Source: a bacterium
GTDB lineage: Bacteria > JAMCPX01
NCBI GenBank assembly: GCA_021787665.1
Contig: JAJYLN010000005.1
Location: 45,971 to 109,970, forward strand
Direction of reading: 5' to 3'
DNA: 64,000 bases
Position numbers and translations under genes: made by a program. This document shows, piece after piece, positions 44,954-54,502 of the stretch (position 1 is the first letter of the stretch; each line of letters opens with the position of its first letter). The notes beneath the pieces are model-generated. The model saw only the letters and a list, made by a program, of their open reading frames with translations, did not search any database and had not been told where the DNA came from.

Positions 44954-47845
44954 CTAAATATACGATACCTTTTTCTTTGGCTGCTTGGGCTTGCCCTTGT
45001 CCGCATCCGCTCCCTGCGTATACGTCCTTTCGTCAGTCTTAGGGCCCATGACAGGGGCCTGCGGTACCGGCTCCTGCTTGATCGGTGCTTTTTCTTCCTG
45101 GGCCTGAGGCTGCTCCTCTGTCAGGATGTCGTCGAGCGTGAATTTTTCTTTCGCCGCCGGCTTCTCGACTTCCGGCTGGGCGATGGTCTCGCCTTCTGAA
45201 AACTCGGCGAGCCTGTGGAGCTTATCCTTGATGTCCCGGAAATCCCCGTCTATCGTTGCCACTTCCTGGAAGTAGCTCAAGGCACTCTTCATATCACCGT
45301 ACGCCTCGAAGGCAAGCGCGAATTCATACAGGAGACCGATGTTTTTCTGTTTTACCCCGCCCTTGGAAGCAAGTGCCTGCTTGTACATCTCAATTGCCTT
45401 TCCCGGCAGGCCCTTGCCCATGTAGCTCATACCGAGCATAATAAGCCCGTCCGCTTTCTTGTCCGGAGAGACGATGGCGATATTGAACTCGTTTATGGCC
45501 TCGTCTATGAGCCCCATCTCCTTGTAGGCGATACCGAGATTGTAATGGGTCTCTGCGTCCTCTTTATCGACGCTCTTCTCGACGCCTTTCTTGAAGGCTT
45601 CGAGCACCTCCTCCACGCTTACCTGCTGGTCCTCCTCCGGCCGGGGTTCGTCCGTCTTCACGACGCTTGTGGACAGCTCGTTCTCGAGCTCCCTTGCGAG
45701 GTCAAAAAGATCTTCGTCCGAGGATGCAGAAACGACCGGCGCCTCTTTCTGGATGAACGACTCTCCCAGCTCTGTGAGCCCCTCCTCGTTCGATGCGGAA
45801 ATCGATTCCTCTTCCTTTGCCGTTATCTCCGCCAGCTTCTTCTTTGCGCGCTCTTCGTTCGGAAATGACTTGAGGATCTTGAGGAGTATGCCCTTGGCCT
45901 CTGTCAGGATCCCCTGCTGGTAATAAAATTCTGCCTCATCAAGAGCATCGATGACGTCCATCCCCGCCCCTTGTTCATGAGACCCATGGGCAGGACGGCC
46001 GGCAGGCTGCTCCTGTTTGCCTGCAGGCGCCTCAGGACTTATCTCCTTCATTTCTTCCTCCGAGAAGCTGAACTCTATCTCATCACCCGACGGGGCCTTG
46101 CCGGTCTCCGGTTCGCCGCTGCCGGCCTCGGGGGTAAATTCTATTTGCTCCGGGATCGGCACCTCCTCCCTGGGTTCTTCCCTGCCCTCTCCCTGTGCTC
46201 GCGCACCTTCAGCCCTGTCCGACACGCCGTCATCCGGACCAATCGCCGCCTCGGCCCCTGTTTCTGGAGTCATCGGGGCCTCGACCTCGATCTCTATGCC
46301 CGTATCTATCTCCTGCGGTATCTGCCCTGCGACCTCTTCCTTGCTTTCTACGGCCTCGACCTGCTCCGGTGCCGTCCGCGCCTCCGGTGCCGAGGTCTGC
46401 CCGATGTCCTCTGACATCGCGGTCCCTTCGGGTTGCTCCGCCTTGACCTCCGTCGGTCCGGCGCTCTCGCCCGCGAGCGCCTTCAACACTTCGTTGTCCT
46501 GATCGTTGGCAAGAGCCTTTCTGATGATTTCCTCGGCCCTCTCTATGTCGCCATCGGCCATCAATATGTTATAGAGCTTCTCGGCTATTTCCGATGCTTC
46601 TTTGGATTTTTTATCGGCCTGATAGAGCTCGAATAGTTCTGTAAGCGCCGTCTTGTGAGAAGGGTATACGGCCGTGACCTGCAGCAGCTTTTCTACCGCC
46701 TTTGCGTTCAGGCCGTACCTCTTGTATACCTGTGCCTCGGAGAGGTATTTGTCTATCGCCTCGGCTGACAATCCTTCCTTCTTCTCCGTGGCCTGCTTCC
46801 CCCGTGGCTCGGGCGGCACCGCGGCCGTCTTTTTCTCCTGCTGAGCCTCCGCGGACTTCTCTGACGTCTTCGGCGCCTTCCCTGCATGTACCTCCGTACT
46901 CTCGAGAGGCTCGGGTTGTATCTCTATCATCGGCTTCTCGACCGGACCTGCCCCGGTTACGATCTGCAGTGCCTGCTGGTCCGTGGGATCAATCTCGAGG
47001 ACCTTCTTGTAGATTTCCCGCGCCTGGGGTACAAGGCCTTCCTTCGTGTAGAGCTTCGCGACCTCTTTATAAGCGGACACGGCAAGGGATGTTTTCTCAA
47101 GAGCGGTGTACGCCTTCGCAAGGGCGATCAGTGCGTCCGTATCCGGTTTACCCAGAGTTATAATCTCTTTTACCCTCAATAATACCTTTTGGTAGTCTCC
47201 CCTTGCCAGATAGAGCTTTATAAGCTGCTTTGATACGTTTGAGTCATCCGGCTTTATGGTAAGTATCTTCTCATAAACGGTTATCAGATCTATCGTTTTC
47301 TTGGCTTCGATGAGCTTCTCGGCGATATGTACAAATTCTTTATAGGCCTCGTTCTTCAGCCCGTTCTTGATATACAGGCTTGCAAGCTTCATCCGGCCGG
47401 GAAGGTTTGACGGCTCGAGCTCGGTGATGGTCTTAAGGATCTTCAGTGCCTCCTGAACCTTGCCTTCTTTCTCGTAAATGGCTATCGCGATCTTGTAGTT
47501 GGAAACCGCTTCCGCGGTAAGGTTCTTCTTTCTGAAAAGATCAGCGATCTTGAGGTAAGGATCAGCCGAGGGCGGGGACAGGGACAACACCTGCCGGTAC
47601 ACGGCTATCGCCTTGTCATAGAAGCCGCTGTCCCTGAACATATTCGAGGCTAACTCGTAATAGCTCACCGCGTCCTGTTTTTTGTCCAGTTTAAGAAAGA
47701 GCTCGGCTATCTTCAGTGCGATCTGATTATTTTTGGGCTCCAGCTCCAGGATTTTCTGTAAGTCTTTTATAGCTTTATCGAATTGGTTCTTGGCTATAAA
47801 TTTACTCGCACTCTCTATTATTTTTTTCTTATCTACCGCAGCCAA
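44954..47845 (-). CDS. Very long TPR-repeat protein
   Basis: A 963-residue protein made of tetratricopeptide repeats in an N-terminal block (~1-300), a second block (~365-465), a long low-complexity Glu/Pro/Ala-rich linker (~465-640) and C-terminal TPRs (~640-890), ending in a Lys-rich tail. No signal peptide or membrane segment, so a cytoplasmic scaffold. Start is a TTG at 47845 with AAGGAG at good spacing; no ATG fits. Together with the ExeA-like ATPase it may organise a secretion, pilus or motility assembly, which is inference from pairing only. Confidence 0.87.
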   Translation of the reverse strand: MAAVDKKKIIESASKFIAKNQFDKAIKDLQKILELEPKNNQIALKIAELFLKLDKKQDAVSYYELASNMFRDSGFYDKAIAVYRQVLSLSPPSADPYLKIADLFRKKNLTAEAVSNYKIAIAIYEKEGKVQEALKILKTITELEPSNLPGRMKLASLYIKNGLKNEAYKEFVHIAEKLIEAKKTIDLITVYEKILTIKPDDSNVSKQLIKLYLARGDYQKVLLRVKEIITLGKPDTDALIALAKAYTALEKTSLAVSAYKEVAKLYTKEGLVPQAREIYKKVLEIDPTDQQALQIVTGAGPVEKPMIEIQPEPLESTEVHAGKAPKTSEKSAEAQQEKKTAAVPPEPRGKQATEKKEGLSAEAIDKYLSEAQVYKRYGLNAKAVEKLLQVTAVYPSHKTALTELFELYQADKKSKEASEIAEKLYNILMADGDIERAEEIIRKALANDQDNEVLKALAGESAGPTEVKAEQPEGTAMSEDIGQTSAPEARTAPEQVEAVESKEEVAGQIPQEIDTGIEIEVEAPMTPETGAEAAIGPDDGVSDRAEGARAQGEGREEPREEVPIPEQIEFTPEAGSGEPETGKAPSGDEIEFSFSEEEMKEISPEAPAGKQEQPAGRPAHGSHEQGAGMDVIDALDEAEFYYQQGILTEAKGILLKILKSFPNEERAKKKLAEITAKEEESISASNEEGLTELGESFIQKEAPVVSASSDEDLFDLARELENELSTSVVKTDEPRPEEDQQVSVEEVLEAFKKGVEKSVDKEDAETHYNLGIAYKEMGLIDEAINEFNIAIVSPDKKADGLIMLGMSYMGKGLPGKAIEMYKQALASKGGVKQKNIGLLYEFALAFEAYGDMKSALSYFQEVATIDGDFRDIKDKLHRLAEFSEGETIAQPEVEKPAAKEKFTLDDILTEEQPQAQEEKAPIKQEPVPQAPVMGPKTDERTYTQGADADKGKPKQPKKKVSYI

Positions 47846-47931
47846 TATGTCTCCTTATTCGAGTCGTGCCTCCCTTTGATTAGATAACCCCTCCGTCTGA
47901 AATTGTCAAGACGGGCACGCTGGCTGAAAGG

Positions 47932-48387
47932 CTAATGTATACTCTGCAATATAAGCTGTGCCAGGTCTTTGTACTCAATAGCTATCGCCGCAATCAGTGG
48001 GGTGAGCAGCAATGAGCTTACCAGGCTGTAGAGGATCATACGTCTCCTATCGGCGCCCAGTGCCTGAAAAACGAGTACCACGGTGAACGTGCCGAGCAGA
48101 AGCGGGCCGAGCAGCACCGCATAGATAAGGCCTTTCCCCTGAATGAGGCCCGTCAACTTTTTCCCCCTCTTTTTTTCGATATAACGCCCGATGAACCCGA
48201 TTCGACCGAGCTGATCTATGAAGAGCACGACCATGGCTGCCTGAATAAAATTAGTTATACCGGACACCACGCAGACCAGCACGACGGGCAGTCCCAGCCC
48301 GACACCGAGAGGGATGGCAATGCCCCTTCCGGTCAGGGGATTGAGCGTGGTAAAGACCACCGCGAGCCATGTATCGAGTGAAATCAT
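47932..48387 (-). CDS. Small multi-drug export family membrane protein
   Basis: A 151-residue integral membrane protein with about four hydrophobic segments and the pattern NPLTGRGIAIPLGVGLG...GKGLIYAVLLGPLLLGTF, which fits the small multi-drug export (COG2426-type) family. Actual transport is unproven for most members. Separated from the TPR gene by 86 bases. Confidence 0.65.
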   Translation of the reverse strand: MISLDTWLAVVFTTLNPLTGRGIAIPLGVGLGLPVVLVCVVSGITNFIQAAMVVLFIDQLGRIGFIGRYIEKKRGKKLTGLIQGKGLIYAVLLGPLLLGTFTVVLVFQALGADRRRMILYSLVSSLLLTPLIAAIAIEYKDLAQLILQSIH

Positions 48388-48429
48388 ATGAAGATAAAAA
48401 AGAAAGCGTTCTTGACAATGCCCTCTTTA

Positions 48430-49473
48430 CTATACCCGTTGCGTCCCTTTCCTGACCCTGTCATAGAGGCCTTCCACAAGGCCCATGACCTCTTCCGGCT
48501 GGACTGCAGCAAGGCATTTCAGCCCGTTCTTGCAGTTGCGAGGGACGCAATGACCGCACCCGACGTCTTTCTTTATCCAAACATGGTACGGACTGTCCGG
48601 CGGCTCCCAGCTTACGGGATCGCTGGGACCGTGTACCGTCACGGTGGGTGTACCCACCGCGACTGCTAGGTGCTTTATCCCGTTGTCATTGCCGATGTGC
48701 AGGTCGGCACGCTCTATGAGCGCCGCGATATCCTTTATAGTCCGGGTCTGGGGAGACAGGTGCGGCTTTTGCTTCATCAGATACATAATCTGCTGGACAT
48801 AGGTCTTTTCTCCGGGTCCCCACAGAAAGATCAGATGGGCGTCCAGCGCACTTATGAGCATATCGGAGAGCCTCGCGAACCTTTCAGGGGCCCACTGCTT
48901 GTACGCCCGCCTGCTCACCGGCGAGACCGTGATGGTGGGCCCATCCCCCTTCTTTATACTGTCGATGAACGCCGTGGCGAACCCGCGTGCACTATCCGGG
49001 ATGAAAAGGTCGAGGGCGTATCCGTCGGTGCCGATGTCGACCGCCCTGAGCAGGTCATATTTAAAATCGACGCTGTATTTGGGAAAGGGGTCCCTCGTTA
49101 CCACGACGTTATAGGCAAACTTGCGCAGCCTCAGGTCATAGCCCACTCTCCGAGCTGCACTCGAAAACCACGTTATGAGCGCGGTCCTCGGATTGCAGAG
49201 ATAGTCGAACACGAGGTCGAACCTTCGTTTTTTTATGTTGAGCAGGAATCGTGCATATTCGCCGGGCGGCATCGATTTATCGAGGAGCAGTATCTCGTCG
49301 AGATAGGGATTGTAGGTGAAGACGTGATAGTTCTGGGGCGTCGTGAGGAACGCGATGTATGCGTAGGGCAACGCCTTCCGTATACTCCTCACGACCGGAG
49401 TCGTAAGGAGGTTGTCGCCCATCTGGCCCGTGTGTATGATCAGGACGCCGCTGTTTTTGTTCTTCTGTTCCAT
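48430..49473 (-). CDS. GT9 heptosyltransferase-like glycosyltransferase
   Basis: A 347-residue GT9 enzyme of the ADP-heptose:LPS heptosyltransferase family: VLIIHTGQMGDNLLTTPVVRSI at the start (G-D-x-L-L-T-T-P loop), and donor region DLHIGNDNGIKHLAVAVGTPTVTVHG. A cysteine cluster CGHCVPRNCKNGLKCL follows. Start chosen at the ATG 49473, which has AAGG eight bases upstream; a GTG three codons earlier is possible. Most promoter-distal gene of the glycan-assembly group. Confidence 0.88.
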   Translation of the reverse strand: MEQKNKNSGVLIIHTGQMGDNLLTTPVVRSIRKALPYAYIAFLTTPQNYHVFTYNPYLDEILLLDKSMPPGEYARFLLNIKKRRFDLVFDYLCNPRTALITWFSSAARRVGYDLRLRKFAYNVVVTRDPFPKYSVDFKYDLLRAVDIGTDGYALDLFIPDSARGFATAFIDSIKKGDGPTITVSPVSRRAYKQWAPERFARLSDMLISALDAHLIFLWGPGEKTYVQQIMYLMKQKPHLSPQTRTIKDIAALIERADLHIGNDNGIKHLAVAVGTPTVTVHGPSDPVSWEPPDSPYHVWIKKDVGCGHCVPRNCKNGLKCLAAVQPEEVMGLVEGLYDRVRKGTQRV

Positions 49474-49559
49474 GCCTGGCACCTTTTTGCCGTCCCATCG
49501 TCAACGTTCCCGTATGCGTTCCCGGGCGGCCCCCATCTTCATCATCGAGATGGCTCCGC

Positions 49560-50678
49560 TCACCTCTTCCTTCCTATGACTTCAAGGTAAAATACCTCGG
49601 TCGCTTCGGCAAACGCCCTCATGGAGAACCTCTCTTCGACAAGCCTGCGCGCGTTGTAACCGAAGACCTCCCGGAGCTCCCTGTCCTTCAACAGCCGTAT
49701 GACAGCGTCCGCCATAGCCACGAAGTCGCCCGCCTTGACCACGAACCCGGTCTTCCGATCGTCTATCAGCTCCGGGATGTCCCCGATGTCCGTGCCCACG
49801 ACCGGCACGCCGCACGCCAAGTATTCGAGCGTAATGCGGGAATGATTCTCCGAGCCGACGGAGCTCACGATGCCGACATCGAGGCAGCCAATCAGATCAT
49901 CAACATTGTCCACATAGTCAAGGAAGAGCGTCTTTTCGAGCACCCCGGCCTGCTCGGCCATGCCTTTCAGGTCCTTGAGAGGAACGGTGTCGTCAACGCC
50001 GGCCGTAACGAAGAAAACGTCCCGGACGTCGTTATGGATAATTTGTGCGGACTTAAAGAATACGTCGTGACCTTTTACCGGCGATCGCCGCGCGATGTTG
50101 CCGATGACCGGGACGTCACTCGGTATATGGAAGCCAGCCCTCTTGTCGTGATCATCGCTTCCCTGACTGAAGCGCACCGTGTCCACTCCTGCGTGGATGA
50201 TCTTTATCATGGGTTCCGGCAGTCCGGTGAATGACCGCACTTCATCCCGGTCAGCCCTGTTCGCCACGATAATACCGTTCATGTTATGGTACGAGAATCT
50301 ATTGAAGGGATAGCGCTTGATCTTCCTGGAGTCTACGCGTGTTCTGACGAGCTTGTACCTCAGGCCGAACAGGGCCCTTGCGATAAAGAAGAGGCTCTGC
50401 GCATGTGCCGTATGGACATTCACGACCTGCACATCGTTGTACACCGTCCTGAAGGCGCGCCTAATCCTGATGAGGTCAGATAAGAAGTGCGGCATCCCGA
50501 AAGCGAGCATAGTGTCCGTACGAAGACCGAGCTCGATGGCCTTACCGTACGACGGCGTGTCCCTATCGCAGAGAATGACCACATCGTGTCCTCTCTTTGA
50601 CAGGGCATCGGCAATCATGATGCAGTACTCCGCCGCTGCGTTCCACCACGGGACGTTGATGACCTCCGCGACCCTCAT
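49560..50678 (-). CDS. GT4-family glycosyltransferase
   Basis: A 372-residue GT-B enzyme: MRVAEVINVPWWNAAAEY, VVNVHTAHAQSLFF, IGNIARRSPVKGHDVFF and ENHSRITLEYLACGVPVVGTD (E-x7-E). The start is the ATG at 50678 overlapping the stop of the upstream GT2 gene; the frame is open to 51119 but that part is GT2 DNA out of frame. Acts on lipid A-core or a related glycan by context. Confidence 0.9.
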   Translation of the reverse strand: MRVAEVINVPWWNAAAEYCIMIADALSKRGHDVVILCDRDTPSYGKAIELGLRTDTMLAFGMPHFLSDLIRIRRAFRTVYNDVQVVNVHTAHAQSLFFIARALFGLRYKLVRTRVDSRKIKRYPFNRFSYHNMNGIIVANRADRDEVRSFTGLPEPMIKIIHAGVDTVRFSQGSDDHDKRAGFHIPSDVPVIGNIARRSPVKGHDVFFKSAQIIHNDVRDVFFVTAGVDDTVPLKDLKGMAEQAGVLEKTLFLDYVDNVDDLIGCLDVGIVSSVGSENHSRITLEYLACGVPVVGTDIGDIPELIDDRKTGFVVKAGDFVAMADAVIRLLKDRELREVFGYNARRLVEERFSMRAFAEATEVFYLEVIGRKR

Positions 50679-51427
50679 GTCTGCGCCCCTTTCTCCCATG
50701 CCTTCGCGTACTTTATAAAGACATGGAACGCTGAAACGCACGCAGCTATAAGCCCCTGAAGGCCGTCGAGGAAGCCTTTTTTGATCACGAACATCTTCAG
50801 AAACATCCCGAAGGAGTGGGACAGCATAGCTGCGGGTCCTGCGTGCTTCCCGGACTTTACCAGCTCCGAGGAGGCCAGATCCGTAAAATAGTCGAGTTTC
50901 CTTATGTGATGCGCAATGTTCCTGAACGAGTAGTGGAGGATGTCGCCGTCCAGCCGACAGATGATGCCGTCCACCTCGAGCACATCGTGCGGCTCCCGAC
51001 CGGTCCACCTGCCGGCCCCGTTCCGTATGAGTCTCGTCTTCCTGTCCGGATACCAACCGGAATGCTCCATCCACCTGCCCAGGTAATAGGTCTTCCTCGG
51101 CATAGAATAGGCGACACAATCGCCTGCCGCGGCGGCGACCACTTCCCGTATCTGCGGTATCAGCCGGTCGGACAACTGCTCATCAGCGTCGAGCGAGAGA
51201 ACCCAGTCCTTCGTCGCAAGCTTCAGGGCGTAGTTCTTCTGGGGGATAAAGCCGTCCCATTTTCTGGTGTATATCCTGTCCGTGTAGGGCCTGCAGTACT
51301 CCGCTGTCCTGTCCGAGCTGAACGCGTCGACCACGACGATCTCGTCTGCCCATGCGACGGAGTCAAGGCACCTCCTGATCCTGTCCTCTTCATTGTAGGT
51401 AACGATGACCACCGATAAACCTTGCAT
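50675..51427 (-). CDS. GT2-family glycosyltransferase (WaaE/LpsC-like)
   Basis: A 250-residue GT-A enzyme: GLSVVIVTYNEEDRIRRCLD, DEIVVVDAFSSDRTAEYC, SLDADEQLSDRL (DxD donor/metal site) and YYLGRWMEHSGWYPDRKTRL. This matches the WaaE/KdtX-type beta-1,4-glucosyltransferases that decorate LPS inner core heptose. Linked by ATGA to the GT4 gene. Confidence 0.92.
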   Translation of the reverse strand: MQGLSVVIVTYNEEDRIRRCLDSVAWADEIVVVDAFSSDRTAEYCRPYTDRIYTRKWDGFIPQKNYALKLATKDWVLSLDADEQLSDRLIPQIREVVAAAAGDCVAYSMPRKTYYLGRWMEHSGWYPDRKTRLIRNGAGRWTGREPHDVLEVDGIICRLDGDILHYSFRNIAHHIRKLDYFTDLASSELVKSGKHAGPAAMLSHSFGMFLKMFVIKKGFLDGLQGLIAACVSAFHVFIKYAKAWEKGAQT

Positions 51428-51429
51428 GG

Positions 51430-52446
51430 CTACACCGTCATCACCCTGGACACGTCCGGTTGCCCAGTAAGTCCCACGAGTGCGGACTCAACCTCCTCGA
51501 CTGTGATGTCCTCCATGCATCGGTGATGTGCGTACTTGCATGCCATGGATCCGTGGAGGCTGCAGGGCCTGCATCTGAAGTCCTTTTCTATCACGACGCT
51601 CTTCCTCCCCGCCGGGAAGAAGCCGAACTCCCTCGTGGTGGGTCCGAACAGCGCGACGAGCGGGGTACCGACAGCCTCGGCAAGGTGCATGAGTCCCGTA
51701 TCACCACCGACGAATACGTCCATCGCCGCTACGGCGTAACCTATGTCCCTCAGGAGGTATTCCCGGACATCAATGGTCTTTGCGAGCGGTGAGACGGTCA
51801 CGAGCTCATCCCTGACGCCCTCATCCCCTTTGCCGAAGATAAACACGGCATCGAAGCCTCTCTGCTCAAGCCGCCTTGCAAGCTCCGCGTAACGGCCGAT
51901 ACCCCATTTTTTTGTTCCCCACTTCGCCCCAGGTGCAATCCCCAGTACCCTGTTTCCCGCAGCACCCGCACGCCTCAGGATGGCATGTCCCCGCTGCTTC
52001 TCTTCCGGGGAAGTGCCCAGCCACGGCGTATCCGGAAGGCCATCGATCCCGAAGGTGGCCAGATACCTCCGGAGCACGGAGGGGAACGGCGAGAGCCGTA
52101 TGCCCGTCTCGACAAAGGTACGCCGCGCAACGGCGCCCTTCCGGTACCTCTTCCGGGTGCCTGCCTTCAGGAGAGGGACTATCATGACGGTCCTGAGACT
52201 TGCGTGAAGGTCGCCAATCACGTCGTACCGCTGCTCGTTGACCTTTTTCACGAACGGCATGATGCCATCGCCGTCGAGGTAGATGACCCTGGTGAATGGC
52301 GACGGGGGGGTAAACAGGCCCCGGTAATCGATCTTTGTCCCGAGGTCCACCGTTGCACCGGTATATTTCTGCCGGAGTGCCAACGCCACGGGCATGGTCA
52401 GGATGACGTCCCCGAGGGAGCTGAATCTCAAAAGCAATATCCTCAT
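51430..52446 (-). CDS. GT9 heptosyltransferase-like glycosyltransferase
   Basis: A 338-residue GT9 protein: MRILLLRFSSLGDVILTMPVALALRQK start, GIAPGAKWGTKKWG and FVGGDTGLMHLAEAVGTPLVALFGPT donor-binding region, and a C-terminal cysteine cluster CRPCSLHGSMACKYAHHRCM. Typical of heptosyltransferase I/II-like enzymes. Its ATG overlaps the stop of the radical SAM gene. Confidence 0.92.
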   Translation of the reverse strand: MRILLLRFSSLGDVILTMPVALALRQKYTGATVDLGTKIDYRGLFTPPSPFTRVIYLDGDGIMPFVKKVNEQRYDVIGDLHASLRTVMIVPLLKAGTRKRYRKGAVARRTFVETGIRLSPFPSVLRRYLATFGIDGLPDTPWLGTSPEEKQRGHAILRRAGAAGNRVLGIAPGAKWGTKKWGIGRYAELARRLEQRGFDAVFIFGKGDEGVRDELVTVSPLAKTIDVREYLLRDIGYAVAAMDVFVGGDTGLMHLAEAVGTPLVALFGPTTREFGFFPAGRKSVVIEKDFRCRPCSLHGSMACKYAHHRCMEDITVEEVESALVGLTGQPDVSRVMTV

Positions 52447-53399
52447 CGGTGGAACAGATTGGCCCAGAAGCTGTCGCTTTGGAAGATGAATTCGTTACAG
52501 GTGCTGCACAGCGGTATCTCGCTGTATCTCCCTTCCAGATGCAATTGCCTCAGCCGCTCCATCTTCTCGCCGCGCCAGATCTGCTCTACGGTCTGATCCT
52601 TGATATTGCCCAGGACGATCGTGGAGTTGAAGTCCATACAACAAAAAGCCACGCTCCCGTCGTAGTTGACAATCATCTCTTTCCATGGGTTCTTGCACGG
52701 AAAGGCAAACTGATCCATATCGGTAATCGGGGTGTTCCTGTCAGGAAAGATCCCTACCCATGTATTGTAATGGTTCACATACACGGTATCGGCGAGGTGT
52801 GACCATGCCTCCCTGAAAACGGGAACCTCCCGATGGGTGACGTCCATATCGATGATCGTGACCGAAATCTTTACCCGGGAATGCAGCTCGTTGCGCATCG
52901 CTATCAGGTGCTTTGCATTGCTGTTCACCCTGTCAAAATCGAGTTGTTTCCTGATGCCCTCATAGGTCTGTCGTGTAACGCCGTCTATGTCTATATTGAT
53001 CCTGTCGATGCCGGACCCAAGGAGCCCGACCGAGAGCTTGTCGTCCAGAAGCTGGGCGTTCGTGCTGAGGTTCAGCTTCACGGCCGGGAGCGACGTCTTT
53101 ATCCGCCCGATAATATCGATGATGCGCGGATGGAGCAGGGACTCACCGAAACCGAACAGGTTGATCTTATCCAGGGGTCTCCCCACGGCATCCGCGCAGA
53201 GCTTCTCGACCACGTCCATGCCGATGTTACCTATTTTTCTGCTGAGCTGGTCCCTCGGACACATGATGCACCGCGCGTTGCAGGCATTGGTCAGCTCCAG
53301 AGATATAAGCTTGGGGAATTTTAACCTCTTGTTCAGAATGAGCTTTTGCAGGCCCCCCCTCAACGGTCCCACAGCCCTTATGGCCTTGTTAAACTGCAA
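52443..53399 (-). CDS. Radical SAM/SPASM protein
   Basis: A 318-residue radical SAM enzyme. The [4Fe-4S]-SAM motif is C40-x3-C44-x2-C47 in LTNACNARCIMCPRD; the C-terminal SPASM region has CKNPWKEM, FCCMDF and IPLCSTCN for auxiliary clusters. Start is a TTG at 53399 with GGAGG six bases upstream; the gene overlaps the preceding GT9 gene by 11 bases. Similar proteins occur in glycan and LPS clusters, where some may modify sugars; the substrate here is unknown. Confidence 0.88.
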   Translation of the reverse strand: MQFNKAIRAVGPLRGGLQKLILNKRLKFPKLISLELTNACNARCIMCPRDQLSRKIGNIGMDVVEKLCADAVGRPLDKINLFGFGESLLHPRIIDIIGRIKTSLPAVKLNLSTNAQLLDDKLSVGLLGSGIDRINIDIDGVTRQTYEGIRKQLDFDRVNSNAKHLIAMRNELHSRVKISVTIIDMDVTHREVPVFREAWSHLADTVYVNHYNTWVGIFPDRNTPITDMDQFAFPCKNPWKEMIVNYDGSVAFCCMDFNSTIVLGNIKDQTVEQIWRGEKMERLRQLHLEGRYSEIPLCSTCNEFIFQSDSFWANLFHR

Positions 53400-54420
53400 T
53401 CACTTCCTCCAGTTTTGACAGAACATCATCCATTACTATTGAATTCATACAATCATAGTGTAAGCAATTCTTATTGCAAGAGTATTGTTCCTTGCACCCC
53501 ATTTTTGGTTCTATCACAACGGTATTATTATTCAAATAGGGGGCCCATCGTGTGCGGGATTGTGCCCGGATAGGGGAGAAGATCGCCACGGTGGGTCTCC
53601 CGAACGCCGCGGCAACATGCATGGGGCCGGTGGAGGGGGCTATGACGGCCTTAGAGAAGAACAGGACCGCCTTCAACTGCTGCAGGGACAGGACGCAGCA
53701 CATATCCCTCACGTCCGGGTTGCCGGCAAGCTCCCGCATTATCTTGTTGGTGACCGCATTGTCCACGTAGCTCCCGGTGATGATGATCGGCAGCCGATAC
53801 CTGTCCGAGAGCTTTCTGATCAGGACCGTATACTGTTCGGCGGACAGGTTCTTCGCCGATCCTCCCATGCCCGGATGGACCACGAAGTAGTTGAAAGGCT
53901 TTATTCCCTGGTTCAAAAGGAGCCTCTCGCAACTGTCCTTATTATCGGACAGGTAGAGACGGGGCCGTATGTCCATCTCTTCTATGCCGAGCGGCCTCAA
54001 CAGCATGAGGTTATAAGCAGCCTCATTATACCTCGACTCCTTCCGCCGCTGCCTGACAACATCGGTCAGCAACAGGCCGGAGTAGGTCCTTGAGCCGGGC
54101 CCTATCGTGCGCCTGATCCTGGCGAGCTTGACTGCAAGCGCTGGGTAAAAAGACATAAACAGCTCGACAGCGACGTCGATGCGCTTGCGCTGCAGCACAC
54201 GCGCGAGCTTCAGGGCCCCTGCCATACCCCTGTGCTCCCCGTCGGGGTCGAAGGCAATATACTCGTCTACAGAGGGGTTATCACTGATCACATCGATGGT
54301 CCCCTTCCTCGCCATGACCAGGATGTACGTACCCGGCAGGGACCTCTTGATAGCCTCGAAGACGGGCGTGGAGAGCACGAGGTCCCCTATCCTGTCCGTC
54401 CTGCTGACAAGGACCCTCAT
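53389..54420 (-). CDS. GT9 heptosyltransferase-like glycosyltransferase
   Basis: A 343-residue GT9 protein: VSRTDRIGDLVLSTPVFEAI, VVHPGMGGSAKNLSAEQY, and VIAPSTGPMHVAAAFGRPTVAIFSP. The final cysteine cluster CKEQYSCNKNCLHYDCM deviates from the spacing in its neighbours. Likely LPS core heptose or hexose transfer. Overlaps the downstream radical SAM gene, so the two are probably translated together. Confidence 0.9.
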   Translation of the reverse strand: MRVLVSRTDRIGDLVLSTPVFEAIKRSLPGTYILVMARKGTIDVISDNPSVDEYIAFDPDGEHRGMAGALKLARVLQRKRIDVAVELFMSFYPALAVKLARIRRTIGPGSRTYSGLLLTDVVRQRRKESRYNEAAYNLMLLRPLGIEEMDIRPRLYLSDNKDSCERLLLNQGIKPFNYFVVHPGMGGSAKNLSAEQYTVLIRKLSDRYRLPIIITGSYVDNAVTNKIMRELAGNPDVRDMCCVLSLQQLKAVLFFSKAVIAPSTGPMHVAAAFGRPTVAIFSPIRAQSRTRWAPYLNNNTVVIEPKMGCKEQYSCNKNCLHYDCMNSIVMDDVLSKLEEVIAV

Positions 54421-54502
54421 ACCGTAGCGCCCTCTGCCCCCGATAATCTAAAAAGGATAGCTCCGGCGAACAACGTTGCCCATCCTATCCGCACATGACG
54501 GA

